DNA of 64,000 nt from Methyloversatilis sp. (lineage in GTDB: Bacteria; Pseudomonadota; Gammaproteobacteria; Burkholderiales; Rhodocyclaceae): contig NZ_JAUYNV010000025.1 of NCBI RefSeq assembly GCF_030698125.1, positions 326,217-390,216 on the forward strand, given 5' to 3'. Both the position numbers and the translations under genes were made by a program. The first letter of the stretch is position 1. Each line of letters begins with the position of its first letter. The notes under the pieces were generated by a model. That model ran no database searches and was not told where the DNA came from. It was given only the letters and a program-made list of their open reading frames with translations. Shown piece after piece: positions 17,851 to 27,049 of this stretch.

Positions 17851-19158
17851 ATGCCATTACCGCCGATACTTGCGAAACGGGCCTTCCTCGACCTGCTGCC
17901 CGACGCCATATGCGTGGTCGATGAACACGGCCGTTTCGTGTTCGTCAGCGCGGCCTGCGAACGCATCTTCGGCTATACGCCGGACGAAATGATCGGCCGC
18001 GCGATGATCGATCTGGTGGCGCCGGAAGACCGTGCCCGCACGCTGCAGGCGGCGGCCGACATCATGGCGGGCGAGCACAAGCTGAATTTCGAGAACAGCT
18101 ATGTGCGCAAGGATGGCCGGCGCGTGCATATCCTGTGGTCGGCCCGCTGGTCCGACTCCGACCGGCTGCGCATTGCGGTTGCGCGCGACATCACGGAGCG
18201 CAAGCGTGCCGAAGCCACACAGGCCGCGCTGTACGCGCTGTCCGAAGCGGCGCACGCAGCAAGCGACCTGCCGGCGCTGTGCGCCCATATCCGGCTGATC
18301 ATCGACAGTCTGGTGCCGGCCAACAACTTCTTTGTGGCCACCGTCGACGGCGACGGCGTGCTCAGCTTTCCCTACAGTCTCGACGAACATCGCGCGGCGC
18401 CGCCCCATGCGCTGTGCAGCGAAGTGGTGCGTACCGGGCAGTCGCTGCTGCGCACCGGCGCCGCACCCGAGGCCTGCTGCTGGCTGGCCGTGCCGCTGAA
18501 GACCGAGCATCGCACGACCGGTGCGCTGGTGCTCAAAAGCATGCCGGGCGAGGCCTGCTATACCGATCGCGACCTGGCACTGCTGCACTTTGTATCGACC
18601 CAGGTTGCCACCGCCATCGAACGCATGCAGCTGCTGGCACAACTCAAGCGCATGGCCCGGTTCGACGAACTGACCGGCCTGCCCAACCGCGCGCTGCTGC
18701 GCGACCGGCTCGAAACCGCGCTGTCGGCCGCGCGCCGCGAGCACACACACATCGGCCTGCTCTATCTGGATCTCGACCGGTTCAAGGAAGTGAATGACAC
18801 GCTGGGCCACTCGACCGGCGACCGTCTGCTGCAGGAAATTGCGCAGCGGCTCAAGCACTGCGTGCGCGATGCCGACACGGTGGCGCGCGTTGGCGGCGAC
18901 GAATTCGTCGTGCTGCTGCCCGGCATTCCGCAGCCGGAAGACGCCCTGGTGGTCGCCCGCAAGATTCGCAGCGCGCTCGGCCAGCCCGTCGCGCTGGGCG
19001 GTCGCCACCTCACGGTGTTGCCCAGCATCGGCATCGCGGTCTATCCGGATCACGGCGAAGATGCGCTCGCCCTGCTGGAAGCCGCCGATCAGGCGATGTA
19101 TCGCGCCAAGCACAGCGGCGACGACTGTCGCTGGGCCGGTGCGGCCGACGAGCTCTAG
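17851..19158 (+). CDS. PAS-GAF-GGDEF diguanylate cyclase
   Basis: 435 aa. The PAS domain occupies about residues 10-125 (LLPDAICVVDEHGRFVFVSA, ending RDITERKRAE). A GAF-like sensor follows at about 135-265, then a GGDEF domain from about 275 (LTGLPNRALLRDRL). The catalytic GGDEF is intact. Five residues before it is RDAD, the RxxD inhibitory site, so the enzyme should make c-di-GMP and be product-inhibited. No transmembrane segment is seen, so it is cytosolic. It converges on the next cyclase gene. The input signal is unknown. Confidence 0.93.
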   Translation: MPLPPILAKRAFLDLLPDAICVVDEHGRFVFVSAACERIFGYTPDEMIGRAMIDLVAPEDRARTLQAAADIMAGEHKLNFENSYVRKDGRRVHILWSARWSDSDRLRIAVARDITERKRAEATQAALYALSEAAHAASDLPALCAHIRLIIDSLVPANNFFVATVDGDGVLSFPYSLDEHRAAPPHALCSEVVRTGQSLLRTGAAPEACCWLAVPLKTEHRTTGALVLKSMPGEACYTDRDLALLHFVSTQVATAIERMQLLAQLKRMARFDELTGLPNRALLRDRLETALSAARREHTHIGLLYLDLDRFKEVNDTLGHSTGDRLLQEIAQRLKHCVRDADTVARVGGDEFVVLLPGIPQPEDALVVARKIRSALGQPVALGGRHLTVLPSIGIAVYPDHGEDALALLEAADQAMYRAKHSGDDCRWAGAADEL

Positions 19159-19173
19159 CACACGCCGTTCAGG

Positions 19174-20085
19174 TCAGACGATGACGTAACGGTTGCGACC
19201 GCGATTCTTCGCCGTGTAGAGCGCCCGATCGGTGCGGCGGAACAGCGTCTCGGGGCAGTCGTCGGGGCGTACCGCGGTCACACCGGCGGAAAACGTGTAG
19301 GCCGGCAACCGCGATGGCATGAGTTCGGGCAGCTGCAGCCGGTTCAGCAGCATGGCGACACCCGAAATCTGCAAGTCGGGCATGATCAGCAGGAATTCCT
19401 CACCGCCGATGCGTGCCGCCACATCGCTTGCGCGGATGCCGCTGCGCAGGCGCTCGGCGAAGTCGCGCAGCACCTGGTCGCCGACGTCGTGTCCGTGCAG
19501 GTCGTTGCAGGCCTTGAAGTGATCAATGTCGATCATGACAAGAATCAACGTCGTATTCCCGGTGACCGATGCCGCAACCGCCGCCTGCAGGTATTCGAAC
19601 GCGTAGCGACGGTTGTACAGGCCGGTCAGCGAGTCGCGCTGCGACACATGCAGTGCGTGGTCGTAATTCTGTTGCAACACGACCTCGCGCCGCTTCAGGT
19701 CGGAAATGTCGCTGGCCAGCGTCAGCACACCGCCGCCCGCGTCGATCGTTTCGACCACCCATACCCAGCGCCCGTCGGTCAGGTCGGATTCGAAGCTACG
19801 CGTCGGCCGGCTGCGCCGGCGCAACCGCACGGCGGAAATCCAACCGTCGATGTCGTCAGTGTCGATCAGCACGCCCTGCCGCGTTGCGTGGCAGTTGCGC
19901 ATCATGTCTTCCCAGCTCGGGTGGTCCGCCGCAACAACGTTGTAGCTCGACTCGAACCAGCGGTTGGCATAGCGCAGCACATCGTCGGCGTCGAACCACG
20001 CGATGCCGGCGGCAGCATGGTCGAACAGGCCGCCTGGATCGAACGCAGCCGCAGCGCCTGCAAGGGGTGCGCAAGACAGTTTCAT
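19174..20085 (-). CDS. PAS-GGDEF diguanylate cyclase
   Basis: 303 aa. The N-terminal PAS-like domain (GLFDHAAAGIAWFDADDVLR, ending LTLASDISDLKRRE) covers about residues 15-135. GGDEF follows, starting RDSLTGLYNRRYAFEYLQ, with the active-site variant GGEEF preceded by RASD as RxxD inhibitory site. It should synthesise c-di-GMP. The start is 5 bp after the EAL gene's stop on the same strand, so a phosphodiesterase and a cyclase are co-expressed, an arrangement that allows balanced or local c-di-GMP turnover. Confidence 0.92.
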   Translation of the reverse strand: MKLSCAPLAGAAAAFDPGGLFDHAAAGIAWFDADDVLRYANRWFESSYNVVAADHPSWEDMMRNCHATRQGVLIDTDDIDGWISAVRLRRRSRPTRSFESDLTDGRWVWVVETIDAGGGVLTLASDISDLKRREVVLQQNYDHALHVSQRDSLTGLYNRRYAFEYLQAAVAASVTGNTTLILVMIDIDHFKACNDLHGHDVGDQVLRDFAERLRSGIRASDVAARIGGEEFLLIMPDLQISGVAMLLNRLQLPELMPSRLPAYTFSAGVTAVRPDDCPETLFRRTDRALYTAKNRGRNRYVIV

Positions 20086-20090
20086 TCCGG

Positions 20091-20915
20091 CTAGATTCGA
20101 TCGGAGGTGCGCCTGCGCGGCGGCAGCACGCGTGACGGATCAGGCCAGGCGAGCGGGTCCACGGCGGCAATGGAATTGAAGGCCGCTTTCGCGAACAGCC
20201 AGCCCTGCATCAGCCGCACACCGGAGTCGATCAGCACATCACGCTCGGCCACGGTTTCGACGCCCTCGGCGATGACGGTGATGCCCAGTTCCTCACAGGT
20301 GCGCAGCACGCCGCGCACGATGGCGCGGCTCGCACGACGCTGGTCGATGTTGCGGATCAGTTCCATGTCGATCTTGATGTAATCCGGCTGGAACAGCGCA
20401 AGCAGGTTCAGGCCCGAATAACCCGCCCCGAAATCATCGATGGCGGTCTTGAATCCAAGACGCTGGTATTCGGTGAATATTTCGCTCAGCCAGCGCGCAT
20501 CGCCGACCCGTTCGCCTTCGGTCGCTTCGAACAGGATCTGCTCGACCGGAAAGTTGAAGTCGCGCGCGGCATCGAGCGTCGCACGAATGCACACTTCGGG
20601 GCGGTAGATCGCATTGGGCAGGAAATTGATCGACAGCAGTTCGGACATGCCCAGGCGTGCTGCGCCCTCGATCGCCGTGCGGCGGCAGATCTGGTCGAAC
20701 CAGTAGCGGTTCTTGTCATCCACCTTGTCGAGCACCGAAGCCGCACCTTCGCCGGCCGGTCCGCGCACCAGCGCCTCGTGCGCGAAGATGCTGCGATCAC
20801 GTACGTCGACGATGGGCTGATAGGCAAAGGAAAGCTGGAACTGGGCATCCGCGGGCGACTTGCAGCCTGAACAGCCGGTGGTTTTGGGTTGGATGTCGAT
20901 GATGGAGCGGGTCAT
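20091..20915 (-). CDS. EAL-domain c-di-GMP phosphodiesterase
   Basis: 274 aa from ATG 20915 (MTRSIIDIQPK); a further in-frame ATG 51 bp upstream is possible. Nearly the whole protein is one EAL domain. HEALVRG supplies the EAL motif; the N of INFLP, EATEGE, DDFGAGYS, IKIDMELI, AEGVET and QGWLFAKA supply the other metal and catalytic residues. All appear present, so it should hydrolyse c-di-GMP to pGpG. A CSGC pair near residue 16 might bind metal or respond to redox (inference). It is the first gene of the EAL / PAS-GGDEF pair. Confidence 0.92.
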   Translation of the reverse strand: MTRSIIDIQPKTTGCSGCKSPADAQFQLSFAYQPIVDVRDRSIFAHEALVRGPAGEGAASVLDKVDDKNRYWFDQICRRTAIEGAARLGMSELLSINFLPNAIYRPEVCIRATLDAARDFNFPVEQILFEATEGERVGDARWLSEIFTEYQRLGFKTAIDDFGAGYSGLNLLALFQPDYIKIDMELIRNIDQRRASRAIVRGVLRTCEELGITVIAEGVETVAERDVLIDSGVRLMQGWLFAKAAFNSIAAVDPLAWPDPSRVLPPRRRTSDRI

Positions 20916-21379
20916 GGCCTGATTGATCGGTGCGGGTTTATACGTCGTCTTAACGGGTGGCCGCACCGGAACTTGATCGCGTTCGACGCTGGAAATTCGT
21001 GTTCAGGATCTTCTGCCGCGCCATTTCAAAGCGGCCGCACCGCCTGCCGCACTCACAAAAAACACAGCACACGAACCTGCACGCCAGCGTTCAGGGCGAT
21101 GGTCCTGATGCCGCACAAGGCTTTGGATAATCAGTAAGACACGCCCTGCACGTGTTGCACGCTTGATCCATCCGGTCGATCATGACGATGCAGTCAGGTG
21201 AAAATGAGCGATGTGCCAGTGGTTCTGAAACAGACGGATACAAAAGGCGTCGCGTTCTCCGGTTGTCCGTCGATCCGACCGTCCACAATCAACGCTTACC
21301 AGTGCGCAAGCTGACATGCGCAGCGTCCTTTGCTGCGCCCGAACGATCGAAGCCGGCCACAAGGAGCTTGAACGCAATC
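20916..21379. other. Intergenic region between divergent signalling genes
   Basis: About 460 bp. The plus-strand frame of the sensor kinase is open from 21182, but the GAF-like sequence begins only after ATG 21380, so this stretch is treated as non-coding. Promoters for both directions must lie here. I could not pick out a convincing -10/-35 pair or operator. Confidence 0.45.
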
Positions 21380-24300
21380 ATGCAAGCCCCGCTGCCTGCA
21401 AACGAAGCCGGCCGTCTCGCTGCCCTGGCCGAATTCGACATTCTCGATACCCCGGCTGAACAATCGTTCGATGCGATCACCCGTCTGACGGCCGACATCT
21501 GCGCGATGCCGGTCGCCCTGGTTTCGCTGGTGGCTGGCGATCGGCAATGGTTCAAATCGGCCGTCGGCACCGATATCGAACAGACACCGCGTTCAGTGTC
21601 CTTCTGCGCGCACGCGCTCGATTCTTCGAGCACGCTCGAAGTGGAAGACGCGCTCACCGACCCCCGATTTGCCGACAATCCGCTCGTGACGAGCGGCCTG
21701 AAAGTGCGCGCCTACGCGGGCGCTCCGCTGGTGATGCCGGGCGGAGAAATTCTGGGTACGCTGTGCGTGATCGACTGGGTGCCGCGGCGTCTTGACGCGC
21801 TGCAGCGCCAGGCGCTCCGGACGCTGGCCGATCAGGTGATGGCGCAGCTCCAGCTACGCCGGCAACTGCAGCTGCGCGCACGGACCGAAGCAGCGCTGCA
21901 CGAGAGCGAGGAACGCTGGCAGTTCGCTCTGGCCGGTAACGCCCAGGGGGTATGGGACTGGAATATCGAAACCGGAGAGGTGTTCTACTCCGGGCGGTGG
22001 AGCGCGATTCTTGACCACGCGCCGTCAGACATCGCGCCCACACCCGACGCATGGTCGTCGCGCGTGCACCGGGACGATCTTGCGCAAGCGCTCGCGCAGC
22101 GACAGGCGCTGCAGAATGGTTCGGCGCCAACGTACGCAGCCGAATACCGCATGCGTTCGCGTGACGGTCATTACATCTGGGTGCTCGACCGCGGCATGGT
22201 CGCCACCCGGGATCGCAACGGTCGGGCGCTGCGCATGGTCGGCACCCACTCCGACATCACGGTCCGCAAGACCGCGCAACATCAGACTGAACGCATGGCG
22301 GCGCTGCTCGAGGAAGCACAGGGCATCGCTGCAATGGGCAGCTGGGAATTCGATCTCGACAGCAAGGTACTGACCTGGTCAGCACAGACCTGCCTGCTGT
22401 TCGGTATTGCCCCGAAAGATTTCCGCTGCACTTTCGATGAATTTCTTTCGTACATCGTGCCCGAAGATCGCGCTGCCGTCGCCGCGTGTATCCATGAGCA
22501 GACGCTTGCCGGGAGCATCGTCGAGAACACGTATCGAATACGTCGCCCGGACGGCGAAATCCGATGGATGTACGAGCGTGGCAAGGTGGTGTTCGATGGC
22601 GATGGCCGGCCGCGGCGGCGCCTGGGCATGGTGATGGATACCACCGAGCGGGAACAGGCTCGCGAGGCGCTTGCATCGACTGAAAAAAGCTTCCGCAAGG
22701 TGTTCGAGGACGCCGCTACCGGCATCGCGATCACGACGCCCGACGGGCGTTTCGTCGCAACCAATGCAGCTTACCGCCGCATGCTCGGCTACCCGGAACA
22801 CGCGTTGCTGACGTGCACCCTGTGGTCGATCACGCATCCGGATGATGTTGCGGTGGTTCGCACCTTGATCGATCAGTTGCAGGTCGGTGAACGTGACAGC
22901 TTCGTCCTGGAAAAACGCGACCTTGCTTTGAACGGCCGGACTATCTGGTGTCGCATGAGCGTGTCGATGCAGCGCGATGCAGCGGGTGTGCCGCACAGCA
23001 TGATCGGCGTGTGCGAAGACATCACGCAGCAGAAAGAGACCGAATCACGCCTGATGCAGACCGAGGCGCTGCTTGCCATGGCCTCGCGCGTCAGCCACCT
23101 CGGCGCCTGGATCATCAGGTCGCCCGACCACGCGATGATCTGGTCGGATGAGGTCAGACGCATCCACGGACTGCACCCGGACGAGACGCCCAGCCTCGAT
23201 CAGGCACTGCAGTTCTACATCCCCGAACACCGGCCACTGGTCAGCACGGCAATCATCGAGTGCCTGAACTCCGGCGCGCCATTCGACCTTGAACTGCAGA
23301 TCTTGACCGCTGCCGGGCAGCGGCGCTGGGTGCGCACGACCGGCGAAGCAGTACGCAACGCAGCCGGCGGAATCGTGCAGCTTCAGGGCGCGCTCCAGGA
23401 TGTGACCGAACGCAAGGACGCGGAGTTGGCGCTGCGGGAAAGCCGGCGCGAACTGCTGACCCTGATGACCAATCTGCCCGGCATGGTCTATCGCTGTCGG
23501 GCGGATGAAGAACGAACGATGGAATTCGTCAGTGAAGGCGTCGTCGATCTCACCGGCTACAGGCCGGACGAGCTGATCGGCGACGGCGCCACGCACTACG
23601 CGTCGCTGATTCATCCCGACGATCGCGCCGGCGTCAAACGCGCCTTGTTGGCGGCGCTGCAGACCGGTCGTCCGTTCGAACTGAGCTATCGAATCATCAC
23701 CCGGGACGGCAGGGAACGCTGGATGTGGGAGCGCGGACAAGGCATATTCAACCCGGAAGCCGACCGGACCACCATCGAAGGCGTCGTTTCCGACGTGTCT
23801 CAGCGGCGCAAGGACGAAGAGCAACTGCGTCTGCTCGAAACCTGTGTCGCGCACATGGGCGACATCATCGTGATTACCGAAGCGGAGCCGGTCTCGGCGC
23901 CGGACGGACCGCGCATCCTGTTCGTCAACGATGCGTTCGAACGAGTGACCGGCTACTCGCGCGAGGAAGCCATCGGCCGGACACCGCGCTTCCTGCAGGG
24001 GCCGGTGACCCAGCCGGAGGCGCTGGCCCGTTTGCGCAGGGCACTGGGCGAGTGGCAGCCGGTCCGCGAAGAGCTGATCAACTACAGAAAATCGGGTGAA
24101 TTGCTGTGGCTGGAACTGGAAATTTTCCCGATCGCCAACGACAAGGGCTGGTACACGCACTGGGTCGCGATCGAGCGCGACATCACCGAACGCAAGCGCG
24201 CGGAGCAGGCCCTGCGCGACAGCGAGGACCGCTTCCGCAGGCTGTCACGTGCAACCAATGACGCGATCTGGGACTGGGACCTGCTTTACAACACCCTGTG

Positions 24301-27049
24301 GTGGAACGACGGGCTTGAAACGCTGTTCGGCTATGACCGGATGAAGGTCGAGCCGACCATCGAATCGCGCATCTCACGCATCCATTCCGCCGATGTGGCG
24401 CGCGTGATGGAAAGCATGACCCGCGTCATCGATGACGGCAGCGAGCAGTGGTCCGACAGCTATCGCTTCCGGCGCAGTGACGGCAGCTACGCCTATGTGA
24501 TAGACCGCGCTTACGTGATCCGTGACCCCGACGGCTTTCCGAAACGCATGCTGGGCGGCATGACCGATATCACCGATCGCAGGCTGGCCGAGGAAGAACT
24601 GCGTACCGTCGCCAGTCGGCTTCAGCACTACCTTGCCGTCAGCCCGGGCGTGACCTACGCGCTGGCCGTGCAGGGGGACCGCGTGGTGCCCGAATGGGTC
24701 AGCGACAATATCAAGTGGCTGTTCGGCTACCTGCCGGAACAAACCATGGCGCGGGACTGGTGGGTGTCGAATGTCCATCCCGACGACCTCGAAGGCGCGC
24801 TGCCCCGTGTGCGCGAAGCACTTACGCAGGGCCATGTCATCCACGAGTATCGTTTCCGCACGCTGAATGATCACTGGATGTGGATCAACGACCGCATGCG
24901 GGTCGAACGTGATTCGAACGGCTCGCCGATCCGCATCGTCGGCGTGTGGACCGACGTGACACTGCGCCGGGAGGCCGAGCAGGAACTGACGCGATACAAG
25001 ACCCGGCTGGAAGAGCTGGTGCTGTCCCGCACCGCCCTGCTCGAAGAGGCGCAGCGGCAGGCCGAAGCAGCCAACCAGGCCAAAAGCGTATTCCTGGCCA
25101 ATATGAGCCACGAGATCCGCACGCCGATGAACGGCGTGCTGGGCATGCTCGAAGTGCTGGCGCACGGCAAGCTTTCGCCAAAGCAGGAAGACATGGTGCG
25201 TACCGCTCGCGAATCCGGCCGCATCCTGCTGGGCCTGATCGACGATGTACTGGATTTCTCGAAGATCGAAGCCGGACGCCTGGACATTGCGTACGAACCG
25301 GTGGCGGTGCCGGATCTTGCCGAGAGCCTGTGCGACACCCTGCTTCCGGTGGCGGAGGGCGTCATGGTCGATATCAGTGTATTCGTCGATCCGGACATCC
25401 CGTCGCAGCTGCTGACCGATTCGGTACGCCTGCGCCAGATTCTGTACAACCTGGTCGGTAATGCGATCAAGTTCTCTGGCGGCCGCAAGCACATGCGCGG
25501 CCGGGTCAGCCTTGATGTGGAGGTGGTGTCCAGCGATCCGCTCCGCCTCACCTTCAGCATCCGGGACAATGGCATCGGCATGCCGGAAGAGACGATCGTC
25601 AGATTGTTCACGCCATTCCTGCAGGGCGAAGGTTCCGCCACACGCCGCTTCGGCGGCACCGGGCTTGGCCTGAGCATCTGCCGGCGACTGGTCGAACTGA
25701 TGGGGGGCACCATCGCGGTCTCGAGTGCGCCCGGCGAGGGCTCGCTGTTCACGGTCGAGTTGCCGTTCGTGGCGGCGGACGAACAGACTCCGCCCACGTT
25801 GTCCGATCTGTCAGGCGTGTCATGCATCGTGCTGGACGACGCGCTGTTTCCGGCGCTTCTACGGCGCTATCTTTCGCACGCCGGTGCTTCGGTACAGGCA
25901 GTCGCCAGCGCCGACGAGGCGGCGATGCGCGCCGTCGGATGCGCGCCACCCGTCGTGCTCATCCGCAGCGCCAACGCGCGTGATCAGACATCGGTGCTGG
26001 AGAGCCTGGACGAATTGCACCATGTGCTGATCACGCACGGCAGACGCAGGCGGCCACGAATGGCGGGTGTCGATGCGGTCAGCCTTGACGGAGGCGTCCT
26101 GCACCGCGCTGCGCTGCTGCGTGCGGTCGCGATTGCCGCAGGGCGCGCGTCGCCCGAAATCATCAACGAGTGGACGGCTCGCGAAACACTTGATGCGATT
26201 GCGCCGCTGTCCGTCGCGGACGCCCGGGCAAAGGGCGAGCTGATACTGATTGCGGAAGACGATGCCATCAACCAGAAGGTCATCCTGCAGCAGCTCGAGC
26301 TGCTCGGTCGCACGGCCGAGGTGGCCACCAACGGAAAAGAGGCATTCAGAATGTGGGCGGCCGGCCGTTATGCGCTACTACTGACCGATCTGCACATGCC
26401 TGAAATGGACGGCTACACGCTGTTGCGCGCCATCCGTGCCGAAGAGGCTGCGTGTGCGGACGACCTGGCGTCATTCCGGAGGCCGCTGCCGATCATTGCC
26501 CTGACCGCGAATGCACTGAGCAGTGCCGCCGCGCAGGCGCGTACCGAAGGATTTGACGACTATCTGACCAAACCGCTGGCGCTCGACATGCTGAAGGCGA
26601 CGCTCGAACAGTGGATGCCGGATTCGGAACCTGAACCGGACCGGGGTGGCGACACGGGTGCGCAGGACAACTGCGAAATTTTCGACCCGGTTGAAATGCG
26701 GCGCTTCCTGGGCAACAAGGAAAAAACCATCCGTGGCCTGCTGCAACTTTTTCTGGAACGCGCCGTGCAGCAGTGCGAGGAACTCCTGCAGCATTGCGCC
26801 AACGGTGACGCAAGCTCGGTAGCAAGCGTTGCGCACATGCTCAAATCATCATCGCGATCGGTCGGCGCCGTAAAGCTGGCGGAGTGCTGCACGGATATCG
26901 AGCAGGCGGCGCGGGCGGGCCGGACAGCGAGTTTCGCGAAGCAGTTGAAGCGGCTGGACCGGATCTACAGCCGCACGGACGCAGCAATACGCCGCTATCT
27001 CGCGGAACCCGTCATCCATCACGACGATCGCACGGAACCGCTGAATTGA
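21380..27049 (+). CDS. Giant hybrid histidine kinase: GAF, 8 PAS, HisKA, HATPase, REC, HPt
   Basis: 1,889 aa from ATG 21380; an in-frame start at 21182 would add 66 poorly structured residues. By sequence the domains are GAF (about 14-150), then eight PAS domains at roughly 176, 307, 434, 557, 692, 817, 949 and 1081, most ending in PAC-like (I/V)TERK-type linkers. HisKA follows with MSHEIRTPMNG (His1244), then HATPase with DNGIGMP and GGTGLGLSI, a degenerate receiver (about 1474-1577, lacking the phosphoacceptor pattern), a full receiver (AEDDAIN, LLTDLHMPEMDG, Asp1670), and an HPt domain (AHMLKSSS, His1819). This is a full intramolecular phosphorelay. No membrane span was noticed, so it probably senses cytosolic signals. 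The stop overlaps the TTG start of the REC-EAL gene, its likely partner. Confidence 0.93.
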   Translation: MQAPLPANEAGRLAALAEFDILDTPAEQSFDAITRLTADICAMPVALVSLVAGDRQWFKSAVGTDIEQTPRSVSFCAHALDSSSTLEVEDALTDPRFADNPLVTSGLKVRAYAGAPLVMPGGEILGTLCVIDWVPRRLDALQRQALRTLADQVMAQLQLRRQLQLRARTEAALHESEERWQFALAGNAQGVWDWNIETGEVFYSGRWSAILDHAPSDIAPTPDAWSSRVHRDDLAQALAQRQALQNGSAPTYAAEYRMRSRDGHYIWVLDRGMVATRDRNGRALRMVGTHSDITVRKTAQHQTERMAALLEEAQGIAAMGSWEFDLDSKVLTWSAQTCLLFGIAPKDFRCTFDEFLSYIVPEDRAAVAACIHEQTLAGSIVENTYRIRRPDGEIRWMYERGKVVFDGDGRPRRRLGMVMDTTEREQAREALASTEKSFRKVFEDAATGIAITTPDGRFVATNAAYRRMLGYPEHALLTCTLWSITHPDDVAVVRTLIDQLQVGERDSFVLEKRDLALNGRTIWCRMSVSMQRDAAGVPHSMIGVCEDITQQKETESRLMQTEALLAMASRVSHLGAWIIRSPDHAMIWSDEVRRIHGLHPDETPSLDQALQFYIPEHRPLVSTAIIECLNSGAPFDLELQILTAAGQRRWVRTTGEAVRNAAGGIVQLQGALQDVTERKDAELALRESRRELLTLMTNLPGMVYRCRADEERTMEFVSEGVVDLTGYRPDELIGDGATHYASLIHPDDRAGVKRALLAALQTGRPFELSYRIITRDGRERWMWERGQGIFNPEADRTTIEGVVSDVSQRRKDEEQLRLLETCVAHMGDIIVITEAEPVSAPDGPRILFVNDAFERVTGYSREEAIGRTPRFLQGPVTQPEALARLRRALGEWQPVREELINYRKSGELLWLELEIFPIANDKGWYTHWVAIERDITERKRAEQALRDSEDRFRRLSRATNDAIWDWDLLYNTLWWNDGLETLFGYDRMKVEPTIESRISRIHSADVARVMESMTRVIDDGSEQWSDSYRFRRSDGSYAYVIDRAYVIRDPDGFPKRMLGGMTDITDRRLAEEELRTVASRLQHYLAVSPGVTYALAVQGDRVVPEWVSDNIKWLFGYLPEQTMARDWWVSNVHPDDLEGALPRVREALTQGHVIHEYRFRTLNDHWMWINDRMRVERDSNGSPIRIVGVWTDVTLRREAEQELTRYKTRLEELVLSRTALLEEAQRQAEAANQAKSVFLANMSHEIRTPMNGVLGMLEVLAHGKLSPKQEDMVRTARESGRILLGLIDDVLDFSKIEAGRLDIAYEPVAVPDLAESLCDTLLPVAEGVMVDISVFVDPDIPSQLLTDSVRLRQILYNLVGNAIKFSGGRKHMRGRVSLDVEVVSSDPLRLTFSIRDNGIGMPEETIVRLFTPFLQGEGSATRRFGGTGLGLSICRRLVELMGGTIAVSSAPGEGSLFTVELPFVAADEQTPPTLSDLSGVSCIVLDDALFPALLRRYLSHAGASVQAVASADEAAMRAVGCAPPVVLIRSANARDQTSVLESLDELHHVLITHGRRRRPRMAGVDAVSLDGGVLHRAALLRAVAIAAGRASPEIINEWTARETLDAIAPLSVADARAKGELILIAEDDAINQKVILQQLELLGRTAEVATNGKEAFRMWAAGRYALLLTDLHMPEMDGYTLLRAIRAEEAACADDLASFRRPLPIIALTANALSSAAAQARTEGFDDYLTKPLALDMLKATLEQWMPDSEPEPDRGGDTGAQDNCEIFDPVEMRRFLGNKEKTIRGLLQLFLERAVQQCEELLQHCANGDASSVASVAHMLKSSSRSVGAVKLAECCTDIEQAARAGRTASFAKQLKRLDRIYSRTDAAIRRYLAEPVIHHDDRTEPLN

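Noticed and set aside
21182..21379. Extra N-terminal 66 codons of the sensor kinase
   Set aside because: The GAF-like sequence starts just after ATG 21380, and the added residues show no structure or conservation cues.
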